A stretch of 64,000 bases of DNA from Gelidibacter algens (GCF_001678675.1 NZ_LZRN01000002.1:124001-188000); one strand, 5' to 3'. Counted from the stretch's first letter, positions 9,127 through 17,359 are shown. The notes: generated by a model not told the origin, from the sequence alone. Numbers and translations are program-made.

Positions 9127-9697
9127 AACAGTGTTCAGTCCATCTTAAATATTTTAAAAATCTTTCACAAATTTATAATATTTTAGATATACGAAAAGAT
9201 AAAACTGAATACAGTCAATCTTTTTTTGAATAGAGATCGCCGGAACAGATCTAACTATATAATTTAGTGGTATACAAAAAGAGTCTAGTACTCTATACAC
9301 TGGTTGGTTAGTTAGGGAGAACAACCTCAGCAACACTTCAAAATGCTGAGGTTTTCTTTTGTCTTACGCTGACCCTGTTAATTCTTATTATTCTCGAGGC
9401 TAAAGAACAAAAAGCAGATAAGTTTGATCCTCAAAATAAAAAGTTTGACACTAAATGAGCTCCGAGAATTGTTCTATCAACTTCCTTATTCAATACCAAC
9501 AGAACCCATCAACTTTACATTGCAATTACGTATGACCTAACCAGAATAAGTATAGTTCAACAAGAAAAAGAACTTAGCGAAAGTGAACAAAAGGTTAATA
9601 TTTTGAACCTAAATTAAATGCGTCAATTTTCCACTGTATTGAAGTAACTGTTTATAGTATTGACATGTAACTTTATAAAAACTTTAAAACAACAATT
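9127..9697. other. Gene-poor stretch with an orphan terminator
   Basis: About 570 bases with no credible coding frame. Several short open stretches with ordinary codon use (for example one near 9400-9457 reading AKEQKADKFDPQNKKFDTK then stop) look like decayed coding remains, but none has a start and family resemblance. The only clear structure is the hairpin at 9323-9353. Confidence 0.4.
9323..9360 (+). terminator. Rho-independent terminator with no gene upstream on its strand
   Basis: A perfect 10-bp stem, AACCTCAGCA (9323-9332) with TGCTGAGGTT (9344-9353), an 11-base loop, then TTCTTTT. The T run is on the plus strand only, yet the nearest upstream gene (AraC) runs the other way. It may end a short non-coding transcript from about 9130-9320, or be what is left of a lost gene. 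Confidence 0.6.
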
Positions 9698-10147
9698 ATG
9701 AGTAATTACACAGATAAATTAGGTAACAAATTAAACGATTTGCTTGAGAAGACCTATGACGCCGAGAAGGGTTTCAAGAAAGCAGCTGAAAATGCAGAAC
9801 ATTCAGGGCTTAAAACATATTTTTCAAATAAAGCTCAGGAACGCTACGATTTTGGACACCAATTGAAATCGGAAATGAAGAATTTTGGTCAAGAGCCAGA
9901 CAAAGGTGGCAGTATTGCAGGAGCGACACATCGCACGTGGATGGAAGTTAAATCATGGTTTTCAGCTGACGATGATGAGTCTATGTTGGAAGAAGCCATC
10001 AGAGGTGAAAAAGCTTCAGTAGATGAATATCATGATGTGCTTAAAGAAAGTACTCTTCCTGGTTCAACAAAACAATTGTTGGAGTCTCAAAAAACTACCA
10101 TAGAACAAGGTCTTACAAAAATTAAAAGATTGGAAGATCTTAACTAA
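9698..10147 (+). CDS. PA2169-family four-helix-bundle protein (DUF2383)
   Basis: A 149-residue soluble protein, all helical by composition, with the ferritin-like layout of DUF2383/PA2169 proteins: NDLLEKTYDAEKGFKKAAEN, then an RYDFGHQLKSEM helix, a GSIAGATHRTWMEVKS turn and a final helix pair containing EAIRGEKASVDEYHDVL. The family is often induced by osmotic or general stress and found next to other small stress genes, as here. The Glu/His residues could bind metal, but this has not been established from sequence. A terminator follows directly, so it is probably a single-gene unit. Confidence 0.88.
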   Translation: MSNYTDKLGNKLNDLLEKTYDAEKGFKKAAENAEHSGLKTYFSNKAQERYDFGHQLKSEMKNFGQEPDKGGSIAGATHRTWMEVKSWFSADDDESMLEEAIRGEKASVDEYHDVLKESTLPGSTKQLLESQKTTIEQGLTKIKRLEDLN

Positions 10148-10170
10148 TGATTATAAACATGTATATTTCA

Positions 10171-10199
10171 AAGGGCACTTTTTTCAGGTGTCCTTTTCT
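10171..10199 (+). terminator. Terminator after the DUF2383 gene
   Basis: AAGGGCAC and GTGTCCTT form an 8-bp stem with one G-U pair around a T-rich loop, followed by TTCT. It lies 24 bases after the stop. Confidence 0.55.
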
Positions 10200-10313
10200 A
10201 TATCCAATGATCTAGTTCAAAACAAAATGATGCCTTTTTTGCGTTATTAATTGAAGCATTCAAGTTAAATCATACGATTAAATAGATGTTACTTAGATAC
10301 AGAATTTTTAACA

Positions 10314-10964
10314 ATGTTTTACAAAATCTCCAACATCGCCAGTAAGGAATTAATTGAAAAAAAATTTCACGTAACTTTTGAATTTCCAAACCTTTATAAA
10401 CCTGAAGAATTTATTGAGGGATTAAAAGAGTCAACGGTTTCTGTGATTACAATTTCTGAACCTAAAAAGGTTAGTTACGCCATCTGGGGGCTTTTACCTG
10501 AAGATTTTGAGGACAATTGGAGTGTCTTTCAAGATGTTTTCAATACTTTGAATGTTAAAAAGGAGTTGCTTCAAAATGACCATAAAGTCTACAATAAAGC
10601 GCTTGAAAAGCGACGATGTGTGGTTATTGCTTCTGGTTTTTATACCACCTTCTTGACCAAAGGATCTGTAGAGAGGTGCCATGTACATCTTCCAAATTTT
10701 GAACCATTTCCAATAGCGGCCATCTTTAATGAACTTAGTGATGGATTTTTAACATGCTCTTTGGTAGTTACTGACGTAGATGAATCTTTTAAGAACATTC
10801 CAAATATCTCCAATTTGAAGCCGCTCGTTTTAAATGCTGATGAACTAAAGCAATGGCTTGATAGATCAACTTCAATAGATCAAATTAATAGGTTATGTGC
10901 AGATCACATTTCGTTAAAGTTTACTTATGAAATTGATAGCCGTTTGATACCGTCCATGAAATAG
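10314..10964 (+). CDS. SRAP (YedK/HMCES)-family protein lacking the catalytic residues
   Basis: A 216-residue protein with the SRAP scaffold: YAIWGLLPEDF matches the family WGLIPxW region, and KRRCVVIASGFY the RRCLxPAxGFYEW core. Active SRAP proteins need Cys2, which crosslinks to abasic sites in single-stranded DNA, plus an Asn, a Glu after GFY and a His near the C-terminus. Here residue 2 is Phe, the GFYEW Glu is Thr (GFYTTF), and the late IHxRMP-type segment reads IPNISNLKP, without the His. It therefore cannot form the usual thiazolidine crosslink. It could still bind DNA, or do something else. Confidence 0.78.
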   Translation: MFYKISNIASKELIEKKFHVTFEFPNLYKPEEFIEGLKESTVSVITISEPKKVSYAIWGLLPEDFEDNWSVFQDVFNTLNVKKELLQNDHKVYNKALEKRRCVVIASGFYTTFLTKGSVERCHVHLPNFEPFPIAAIFNELSDGFLTCSLVVTDVDESFKNIPNISNLKPLVLNADELKQWLDRSTSIDQINRLCADHISLKFTYEIDSRLIPSMK

Positions 10965-11074
10965 TGCCGTTTTTTGATATCATGCTTTTGAGTTAAATTC
11001 TCTTTTGATTACGTTAAGGCCTATGCTCTATTAAAATGTACCTTTATTGTACATTAACTAAAATCAAAAAATTA

Positions 11075-11237
11075 ATGTTACGTTGGACTATTATTTTTAT
11101 TAGTAATTGCTATTATCGCTGGTATCTTAGGGTTTGGTGGTATTGCTGGAGGTGCCGCTGGAATAGCTAAAATTTTCTTCTTTATTTTTATAGTGCTTTT
11201 CATTTTATCTCTCTTGAGAGGTGGATTAAAAAAATAA
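11075..11237 (+). pseudogene. DUF1328 (YtjA-like) small membrane protein gene with a single-base frameshift
   Basis: ATG 11075 begins MLRWTIIF, the invariant N-terminus of DUF1328 proteins. The remainder, [20 protein letters not shown] and then a second hydrophobic helix ending LLRGGLKK, continues from 11100 to TAA 11237 in another frame. Removing one base (A11099) joins the two into a normal 53-residue protein with two membrane helices. As written, translation from the ATG misreads and stops early. The rest of the gene is undamaged, so the defect is either very recent or a sequence error. DUF1328 proteins are small stress-linked membrane proteins of unknown role. Confidence 0.75.
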
Positions 11238-11274
11238 AAGCTATATTTAATAACTTTAAACCAAAATTGAAATT

Positions 11275-11442
11275 ATGAAAAAACTAATGATGACTTTTGC
11301 AATCCTTTTTTCTTTAGGAACGGCAATGACAACTTTTACCAGTTGTAGAGAAACAAATGAGACTGAATTGGAAGAAGCAGCAGATGATGTTGGAGACGCA
11401 GTTGAAGATGCGGCTGACGATGTTGAAGATGCTGTTAACTAA
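11275..11442 (+). CDS. Small acidic lipoprotein of 55 residues
   Basis: ATG 11275 opens MKKLMMTFAILFSLGTAMTT, a lipoprotein signal ending at a cysteine in the sequence TSCRE. The mature part is only about 30 residues and is built from repeated acidic blocks (EEAADDVGDAVEDAADDVEDA), likely one amphipathic helix. Tiny lipoproteins of this design recur in Flavobacteriia beside DUF1328 and YtxH genes; function unknown. It lies 38 bases after the DUF1328 gene and is followed by a strong terminator, so the two probably share a transcript. Confidence 0.75.
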   Translation: MKKLMMTFAILFSLGTAMTTFTSCRETNETELEEAADDVGDAVEDAADDVEDAVN

Positions 11443-11471
11443 TAAATGTAGGATCTACATTTTTATAAGAA

Positions 11472-11505
11472 AAGAGGCCGTCATTTTAATGACGGCCTCT
11501 TCTTA
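11472..11505 (+). terminator. Strong bidirectional terminator
   Basis: A perfect 13-bp stem (AAGAGGCCGTCAT at 11472-11484 with its complement at 11489-11501), loop TTTA. It is flanked by T-rich sequence downstream and A-rich sequence upstream, so it can end the lipoprotein transcript and the convergent ArsC-like gene. Confidence 0.85.
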
Positions 11506-11898
11506 TTTTACGTCTTTACTATCTGGTTCAATATATTTTACAAAGTCCGCTTCGGATTCGAGTTGAACATACTGATTTCCTATAATGGCAATTGGCTTAG
11601 TGAGCACTTCGGGTTGTTTGTCGAGTAATTTTAACCAATCTTCCTGGTCCAAATTTGGATGATCTCCATAATTTTTTACAAAATCGGGATGTTCCTGATC
11701 GATTAGATCTGAAATAGAAACTCCCAAGCCTTTGGCCAACTCAACCCATTGGGTTCCGGTAACATTAGTTTTTGAAATATCTATAGTTAGTATTTTCTTC
11801 TCAGAAGCCAAAACATATGCTAGTACTTGCTTTCCAATTGAACTTTCAGAATGAAAGAACAACTTTATTTCGTTTTTGTCTGTTGAAATCACGCCCAT
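11503..11898 (-). CDS. ArsC/Spx-family thioredoxin-fold protein without catalytic cysteines
   Basis: A 131-residue protein with the layout of arsenate reductase-like proteins: a strand, a HSESSIGKQVLAYVLAS helix where the CxxC or CxxS catalytic site normally sits, LTIDISKTNVTGTQWVELAK, then KPIAIIGNQYVQLESEADFV near the end. No cysteine occurs at the active-site loop, so reductase activity is not expected. This cysteine-free version is annotated as an arsenate reductase family protein in other Flavobacteriia; a structural or regulatory role is more likely. The ATG at 11898 has no competing start. Confidence 0.75.
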   Translation of the reverse strand: MGVISTDKNEIKLFFHSESSIGKQVLAYVLASEKKILTIDISKTNVTGTQWVELAKGLGVSISDLIDQEHPDFVKNYGDHPNLDQEDWLKLLDKQPEVLTKPIAIIGNQYVQLESEADFVKYIEPDSKDVK

Positions 11899-12102
11899 TT
11901 GATTTTATAATTAAGATATTGAATTATTTTGTCCTATTTTGATATCCATTAAACACTTGAAGAATAGAACACTAAGTCAAGTATATGGAAATGTGGGTAA
12001 AAAAATAAATATATAAAAAAAAGACGAAATAATACACTGTCAAAAGCAATTGTTAAATAATAACTTTTAATGATATTATGGAGGGTTTTGTATCAAAATA
12101 TC

Positions 12103-12110
12103 TATTTTTG
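12103..12110 (+). promoter_or_regulatory. -7 element for trxB
   Basis: TATTTTTG matches TANNTTTG, 22 bases before the first ATG. A TTTG at 12087-12090 is only 12 bases upstream, too close for a normal -33 box. Confidence 0.45.
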
Positions 12111-12132
12111 TTAAGTTAAAAATGTAATACAT

Positions 12133-13116
12133 ATGATGTCAGATTCAATAGAGAAAGTAAAATGCCTAATTATAGGGTCAGGACCAGCAGGATTTACAGC
12201 TGCTATTTATGCAGCTAGAGCAAATATGTTTCCAGTACTCTACCAAGGGGCGCAACCAGGGGGGCAATTGACAACCACAAATGATGTCGAAAATTTTCCA
12301 GGATATCCAGATGGTATTACAGGACCTGAAATGATGATAGAGTTGCAAAAACAAGCTGAACGTTTTGGAACTGATGTCAGAGACGGCTGGGTTACAAAAG
12401 TTGATTTTTCAGGAGATGTACATAAAGTGTGGGTGCAAGATACCAAGGAAATTCACTGTGAAACTGTAATCATTTCCACAGGCGCATCTGCGAAATATTT
12501 AGGCTTACCATCAGAACAAAAATATTTGAAACTAGGTGGAGGCGTTTCTGCTTGTGCTATTTGTGACGGATTCTTTTATAGAAATCAAGAAGTTGTTATT
12601 GTAGGAGCAGGTGATTCTGCTTGTGAAGAAGCACATTATCTTTCAAAACTTTGCAAAAAAGTAACTATGTTGGTAAGACGTGATGAGTTTAGAGCTTCAC
12701 AAATTATGCAGACAAGAGTGAAAAACACCAAAAATATTGACATCTTATTTAATACTGATACCGAGGAGGTTTTGGGTGATGGGCAAGTAGTGACAGGTGT
12801 TCGAGTAAAAAATAATGTAAGCGGCGAGGTGCGTGAAATTGCTGTAACCGGCTTTTTTGTCGCTATTGGGCACACACCAAATACTGGTGTTTTCAAAGAC
12901 TTTTTAGAGTTGGATCCAACAGGCTATATCATCAATATACCAGGAACTGCAAAAACTAATGTAGAAGGTGTTTTTGTTTCTGGGGATGCCGCAGACCATG
13001 TTTACAGGCAAGCCATTACTGCTGCAGGTACGGGATGTATGGCCGCTTTGGACGCTGAACGCTATTTAGCTGCAATAGATTCTACTTTTGAAGTTAATAC
13101 GGCTACCAATTACTAA
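12133..13116 (+). CDS. trxB: Thioredoxin-disulfide reductase
   Basis: FAD- and NADPH-dependent reductase that keeps thioredoxin reduced, cytosolic. The 327 residues show the FAD-binding GSGPAG (about 15-20), the redox pair CAIC (Cys141 and Cys144) in SACAICDG, the NADPH-binding GAGDSACEEA and the terminal FVSGDAADHVYRQAITAAGTG, all typical. Two adjacent ATG codons at 12133 and 12136 are equally possible starts. It is a single gene bounded by a -7 element upstream and a terminator downstream. Confidence 0.97.
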   Translation: MMSDSIEKVKCLIIGSGPAGFTAAIYAARANMFPVLYQGAQPGGQLTTTNDVENFPGYPDGITGPEMMIELQKQAERFGTDVRDGWVTKVDFSGDVHKVWVQDTKEIHCETVIISTGASAKYLGLPSEQKYLKLGGGVSACAICDGFFYRNQEVVIVGAGDSACEEAHYLSKLCKKVTMLVRRDEFRASQIMQTRVKNTKNIDILFNTDTEEVLGDGQVVTGVRVKNNVSGEVREIAVTGFFVAIGHTPNTGVFKDFLELDPTGYIINIPGTAKTNVEGVFVSGDAADHVYRQAITAAGTGCMAALDAERYLAAIDSTFEVNTATNY

Positions 13117-13140
13117 AGGTTAAAAATATTTTAAATTATG

Positions 13141-13185
13141 AAGTGCCAAAAGTTCAGTTATCAACTAAACTTTTGGCACTTTTAG
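13141..13185 (+). terminator. Bidirectional terminator between trxB and the head-GIN gene
   Basis: A 14-bp perfect stem (AAGTGCCAAAAGTT at 13141-13154, complement at 13168-13181) with a 13-base loop and a short T run. It serves trxB and the convergent DUF2807 gene. Confidence 0.85.
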
Positions 13186-13207
13186 TATTTCTAACTTATA
13201 ATTTTCT

Positions 13208-14041
13208 TTACTCTTTCATCTGTAGCTTTGAAGTTCCAACAAACTTAATCAAGGTTATTTTTGGTTCGTTATATAAATACACTTCACTATTACCGGTGGC
13301 CTCAATAGTTACCGTGTCATTGACACGTATGGTAGCTGCACTACTCATTTCAGCAATGATGCTACAGGTAGTGGTCAAAAATTCTTTTCCATTAAAGGTA
13401 GATGAATTGTCCACGCGCAACTGAGTGCTATTTAAGGTGCCTTCCAAATTAGCGGTGGCACGCTGATAGAGGTCAATTTTAGCTGTTTTTGAATTGAGCA
13501 AGGCATCCATCTTCACATTATCATTAAGAATAATGACAGCGTTGGTGGCATTGACATTCAATTTTACTTTTGACTTATCTGATGCTGTGTAGTTGAATTC
13601 ATTCGTTTTTATATTCAGATAGGCGCGTGACGATCCTGTCGTTTTTAGCGTCGCGTTTTTCAACTCCAAAGAGGTCAAAGAACGGATTTCACCATCTTCC
13701 AAAACTTCAATGTTTTCCAATCCATCAGTGTAGTTGACCTTAATGTTCATGAGTTTACTGGAGGTGATTTTTTTGGTAGTTTTAAAGGTTAGGGTGCCAT
13801 TAACTACTTCAAAAATAACGTATTCATGAAGGTTGCTGTCTGTTTCAATTTCAACGGAAGGTTTGCTGTTATAGATAATTTCAACAGAAAAATCTTCGCC
13901 TACAACAATCTTGTTAAATGGATCAATATAGGTTTGGGTTATGGTCACATTTCTATCACCTTTGATTTTCTCTTCATCTTGTGCAGAGGTGTAGGCGGTG
14001 GAAATAAGTGCCAATAGAAATGTAAAAATGATTTTATTCAT
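13208..14041 (-). CDS. Secreted head-GIN domain protein (DUF2807)
   Basis: A 277-residue protein with a signal peptide (IIFTFLLALISTAYTSAQ) and two DUF2807 segments. It opens with the family pattern DPFNKIVVGEDFSVEIIYN followed by NLHEYVIFEVVNGTLTFKT, then short repeated beta-strand rungs (LKTTGSSRAYLNI, IILNDNVKMDALL). Such domains form a beta-helix-like stack at the cell surface; the adhesin label in databases is a prediction. It is last in the PadR-PspC-DUF2807 series and has its own -7 element at 14067. Confidence 0.85.
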   Translation of the reverse strand: MNKIIFTFLLALISTAYTSAQDEEKIKGDRNVTITQTYIDPFNKIVVGEDFSVEIIYNSKPSVEIETDSNLHEYVIFEVVNGTLTFKTTKKITSSKLMNIKVNYTDGLENIEVLEDGEIRSLTSLELKNATLKTTGSSRAYLNIKTNEFNYTASDKSKVKLNVNATNAVIILNDNVKMDALLNSKTAKIDLYQRATANLEGTLNSTQLRVDNSSTFNGKEFLTTTCSIIAEMSSAATIRVNDTVTIEATGNSEVYLYNEPKITLIKFVGTSKLQMKE

Positions 14042-14066
14042 TTTAACGATTTAAGGTTTATACTAA

Positions 14067-14074
14067 CAAATATA
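14067..14074 (-). promoter_or_regulatory. -7 element for the distal DUF2807 gene
   Basis: Minus-strand TATATTTG, a TANNTTTG match 26 bases before the ATG at 14041. The best CAA-type (-33) partner is 14 or 25 bases away, so neither is ideal. Confidence 0.4.
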
Positions 14075-14152
14075 AACAAAAACCATCCCAAACTTTTAAC
14101 AAGCTTTGAAATGGTTTTAAAAACACGTTAGTGGACTGCTAAATTTCTCGTG

Positions 14153-14875
14153 TTAGTGCTGGTTTACAGTACTTGATACATCGTCAGATTTATTGATTTT
14201 TTCAGGGTTTCCTGCAAACGTTATATCGCCTCCACTTGAAGTTTTGGCGGTCAGTTCTTTGGACGCATTTACTTTAATGTCAGCACCACTGGATGCTTTG
14301 GCATTTGTAACTAAGGTCATCAAGTCTGTTGCGTTAATATCGCTCCCACTAGAGGCATTAGCTACCAAAGTATCAGCCGCCCCCTTAAGTTTTAAGTCAC
14401 TGCCACTTGCTGCATTACATACTAAATTGCTGACCTTTACCTCTAAATCCATATCACTGCCACTGGCGGTATCAAGTTCTAAATCAACTGATGAGATGGT
14501 GTTTGTTCCATAAACATCACTACCACTGGCAGCAGAAATTTTTCTAATAGTTTTAAAGCTCACCTTTACCTTTTGTGCTTCAGAATAGCTAATGTTCTCA
14601 TCAGCATAAATCTTGAGCGTATTGCCTTCAACCTTAGTAATGATAATGTCATGCAAATTCTCATCTGCCTGAACTGTTAAGCTTTCAGTGTCGCCTTGGG
14701 TGAGATAGACATCAAGTCCACGACTCACTTCAATGTGGTCAAAAGTTCCTTCGATAGTGCGCTCCTCAGTAGTCACATTTCCGTTGCCCTTAACGCCAAA
14801 ATTGTAATCGAAATTGCAGGAAAACAGGCTTAAACTCAGAATGGAGGTCACGATAATTTTAATTAATGTGTTCAT
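14153..14875 (-). CDS. Head-GIN domain lipoprotein (DUF2807) with ASGSD rungs
   Basis: A 240-residue lipoprotein: the signal LIKIIVTSILSLSLFSC ends at the acylated Cys. The mature protein starts with a DUF2807 head (GTFDHIEVSRGLDVYLTQGD) and continues as a regular stack in which AASGSD, ASSGSD or SSGAD recurs every 18-22 residues, a clear beta-helix of short rungs. It is exported and anchored, 121 bases after the PspC gene in the same direction. A role in sensing or buffering envelope state together with PspC is inferred from the linkage only. Confidence 0.87.
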   Translation of the reverse strand: MNTLIKIIVTSILSLSLFSCNFDYNFGVKGNGNVTTEERTIEGTFDHIEVSRGLDVYLTQGDTESLTVQADENLHDIIITKVEGNTLKIYADENISYSEAQKVKVSFKTIRKISAASGSDVYGTNTISSVDLELDTASGSDMDLEVKVSNLVCNAASGSDLKLKGAADTLVANASSGSDINATDLMTLVTNAKASSGADIKVNASKELTAKTSSGGDITFAGNPEKINKSDDVSSTVNQH

Positions 14876-14996
14876 AATTGTTGGTTTTTTAACTACGCCA
14901 ATGTCGTAGCAGGTTGATTATTAATTCAAATATCTATTAAATAGTTGTTGATGACCAACCTAAATACTTGAACTGTTGATTTATAATGATAGGTTG

Positions 14997-16826
14997 TTAA
15001 TTGTCGTCTGATGTTATTTCAATGCCATTGCTGTCAATATTGACTCTAACCCTTTCATTATTAGACTTAACACCATTAGTATTGATTTCGAGAGAATTAC
15101 TGTCACTTTTAATTTTGAGACCATTTTCATCTAGCTTCAATTCAGAACCATCGTCATTGATGTCCACCTTGATCTTAAAATCTTCAGGACAATCCAAACA
15201 TTTGATTTCGTTGTTTGAAATCTGAAGATAATGACCTTCCAAGCCATCTTCAAAGATATCGTCACTGTTCTTAAATGTCATATGTTCTTTATAATTTCCA
15301 AAATCAGAACTAAAGCTGAAATTAGAATTCCTATGGAAAGAGTTTGTGTTCTTATCAGCAAACAAGACCGTTCCTTCAGGTAAATACAGCGTTACTTCAA
15401 CCTCTTGATCTCTAAATTTATTCTCAAAAGCAGTCGTTAAAAAGCCATCAAGATCGAGTCTGTTGCCTGTCAATTTGTAATTGTAATTGATTTTTTCAGC
15501 TCGCATTTTAGCATTTTGATACGAATTTCCTCTTGAATTTTTATCAATCCTGATAGAGGCCACGGAATCTCTTGTGGACTTCAAAATGAGGCTAACATCA
15601 GTTAAATAAAGTAATTTACGATCGTTTTCATCATATATAGGTTTCAAGTCGTTGCTGTGTCTTCCAAATTGTTTGCTGTATGACCTATTGTGGGCCATAC
15701 TTAAGTAAAGTGTGTCTTTGGCAGTAATATTGAAACTTTCGGTTTGTTGAACCATAGCCTCTTCAGAATATTCGCTACCCCATTTGATGCCTACAATGAC
15801 CAAACCTATGATGGCTATAAGCCATAAACCAAACAATGAGAATTTTGCAACATTTCCTATAGACTTTAGGTTGTTCACCAATATTTTCAGTCCCAAATAG
15901 AAAATGAAAAAGAAGGGAATACCAATGGCGAAGAACGAGAGCATTGACATTAGCCAAATAGGAACATTTGAAGCGTTAGCAGCATCAAATAAGTCAATTC
16001 CAGGAATATGTATGGCATCAGCAACACCCACTGAAAATAATCCAATCACTAAGGCAATGAGCATTCCGGCTCCTATGATCATCAAGAGGATACCTACAAA
16101 TTTTGCAAACACTTTTAAAAAGAACATAATAATATCGCCTATGGTATCAAAAAAGTTCTTGGAACTTGATTTGATTCGGTTGCCTTGTTTGGGCAAATTG
16201 ATATTTTTTACGGCATCAGAAACGTTTTGTGAGACATTTTCAAACCCATCTTTTATTTTTTTTTCGATGTTGCTAATGTTGACGGGTTCTCCAGTCATAG
16301 TCAGCTTTTCGGCAGTAGTGAGAGCTTCAGGAACCAGCATCCAAAAGAGGATATAGATGAACACAAATGTTCCTCCAGAGCCTAAGGCTAAAAGGATCCA
16401 AATTAAACGCACCCAAACCGCATCAATCCCTAAATAGTATCCAAGTCCTGAGGCAACGCCACCAATGTATGAGTTATCTGTATCTCTAAATAATTTTTTA
16501 GAAAAGCTGCTGTTGTTTTTATGTTGATAATTGGTTTGTGGTTCATCTTCAAAAATCTCATCATCCACCAAATAATCCTCTGGCTGACCCATGATCGAAA
16601 TCACCTCATCAACTTCTTTTATTCTAATGACGTGTTTGTCGTTTTGAACGCGCTCATTAAAGAGTTCTGCAATACGTGCTTCTATGTCGGCGATAATTTC
16701 AGAACGACCTTGAGAGTCAGTAAATGAACGTTTGATGGCCTCCAAATAGCGTTGCAATTTTAAGTATGCATCTTCATCAATATGAAAAAATATACCTGCT
16801 AAGTTTATATTGACTGTCTTATTCAT
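14997..16826 (-). CDS. PspC domain-containing membrane protein
   Basis: A 609-residue inner-membrane protein. Residues 20-60 carry an amphipathic YLKLQRYLEAIKRSF...SEIIADIEARIAELF region common to this family. A PspC domain follows at about 108-168 (IGGVASGLGYYLGIDAVWVR), then further membrane helices at about 240-360, and a large C-terminal non-cytoplasmic region rich in DUF2807-like strands (LKLDENGLKIKSDSN). PspC modules respond to inner-membrane stress in proteobacteria. The start overlaps the upstream PadR gene by 8 bases, so the two are translationally coupled. Confidence 0.9.
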   Translation of the reverse strand: MNKTVNINLAGIFFHIDEDAYLKLQRYLEAIKRSFTDSQGRSEIIADIEARIAELFNERVQNDKHVIRIKEVDEVISIMGQPEDYLVDDEIFEDEPQTNYQHKNNSSFSKKLFRDTDNSYIGGVASGLGYYLGIDAVWVRLIWILLALGSGGTFVFIYILFWMLVPEALTTAEKLTMTGEPVNISNIEKKIKDGFENVSQNVSDAVKNINLPKQGNRIKSSSKNFFDTIGDIIMFFLKVFAKFVGILLMIIGAGMLIALVIGLFSVGVADAIHIPGIDLFDAANASNVPIWLMSMLSFFAIGIPFFFIFYLGLKILVNNLKSIGNVAKFSLFGLWLIAIIGLVIVGIKWGSEYSEEAMVQQTESFNITAKDTLYLSMAHNRSYSKQFGRHSNDLKPIYDENDRKLLYLTDVSLILKSTRDSVASIRIDKNSRGNSYQNAKMRAEKINYNYKLTGNRLDLDGFLTTAFENKFRDQEVEVTLYLPEGTVLFADKNTNSFHRNSNFSFSSDFGNYKEHMTFKNSDDIFEDGLEGHYLQISNNEIKCLDCPEDFKIKVDINDDGSELKLDENGLKIKSDSNSLEINTNGVKSNNERVRVNIDSNGIEITSDDN

Positions 16827-17163
16827 TTCTTGATTTTTTTGTGTTGGTTACTAAGTTAACTGCGTTCTGTAATTCACTCCAAGTGGTATTCAATTCTTTC
16901 AGGAACAATTTGCCTGTTTCTGTAAGACCATAATATTTACGGGGTGGTCCTGAGGTAGATTCTTCCCATCTGTAATTTAAAAGGCCGGCATTTTTCAGCC
17001 TTGTCAGTAGAGGGTATATTGTGCCTTCCACGACAAGCAGCTTTGCGTTTTTAAGGGTGTCTAAAATTTCTGCTACGTAGGCATCTTCATCTTTTAGGAC
17101 GGAGAGTATGCAATATTCTAGAACACCTTTACGCATTTGTGCTTTTGTATTTTCAATTTTCAT
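16819..17163 (-). CDS. PadR-family transcriptional repressor
   Basis: A 114-residue winged-helix regulator. MRKGVLEYCILSVL is the first helix, VVEGTIYPLLTRLKNAGLL the recognition segment, and GPPRKYYGLTETGK the wing. PadR proteins repress nearby membrane genes until a ligand or stress signal releases them. It heads the PspC operon and overlaps it by 8 bases, so it most likely regulates its own operon. The binding site was not located. Confidence 0.93.
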   Translation of the reverse strand: MKIENTKAQMRKGVLEYCILSVLKDEDAYVAEILDTLKNAKLLVVEGTIYPLLTRLKNAGLLNYRWEESTSGPPRKYYGLTETGKLFLKELNTTWSELQNAVNLVTNTKKSRNE

Positions 17164-17359
17164 AAGTCTGTTCTTTTGTTTAATAATAGTTTTATGCTCC
17201 TAAAGCTTTGGGATGCATAAGAGCTGTGTTGTGTTTGATTGATGATGGTAGACAATGTTTGTGTCATGTTCTCTTGATTTAATGTTAAACTGTTCATTCT
17301 TTGATTGATTGATTACCCGGCCTGACGCGCCTTTTCGGTAAGGGCGGGTTGATGAAATA

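Noticed and set aside
9154-9336. 60-residue minus-strand frame
   Set aside because: Covers a terminator stem, low-complexity composition, no support.
11357-11566. 69-residue frame crossing the lipoprotein gene and its terminator
   Set aside because: Runs through a strong bidirectional terminator and overlaps two better genes.
13143-13424. 93-residue frame antisense to the DUF2807 gene
   Set aside because: Covers a terminator and the conserved 3' end of the DUF2807 gene.
15904-16356. 150-residue frame antisense to the PspC gene
   Set aside because: Shadow of hydrophobic codons on the other strand.
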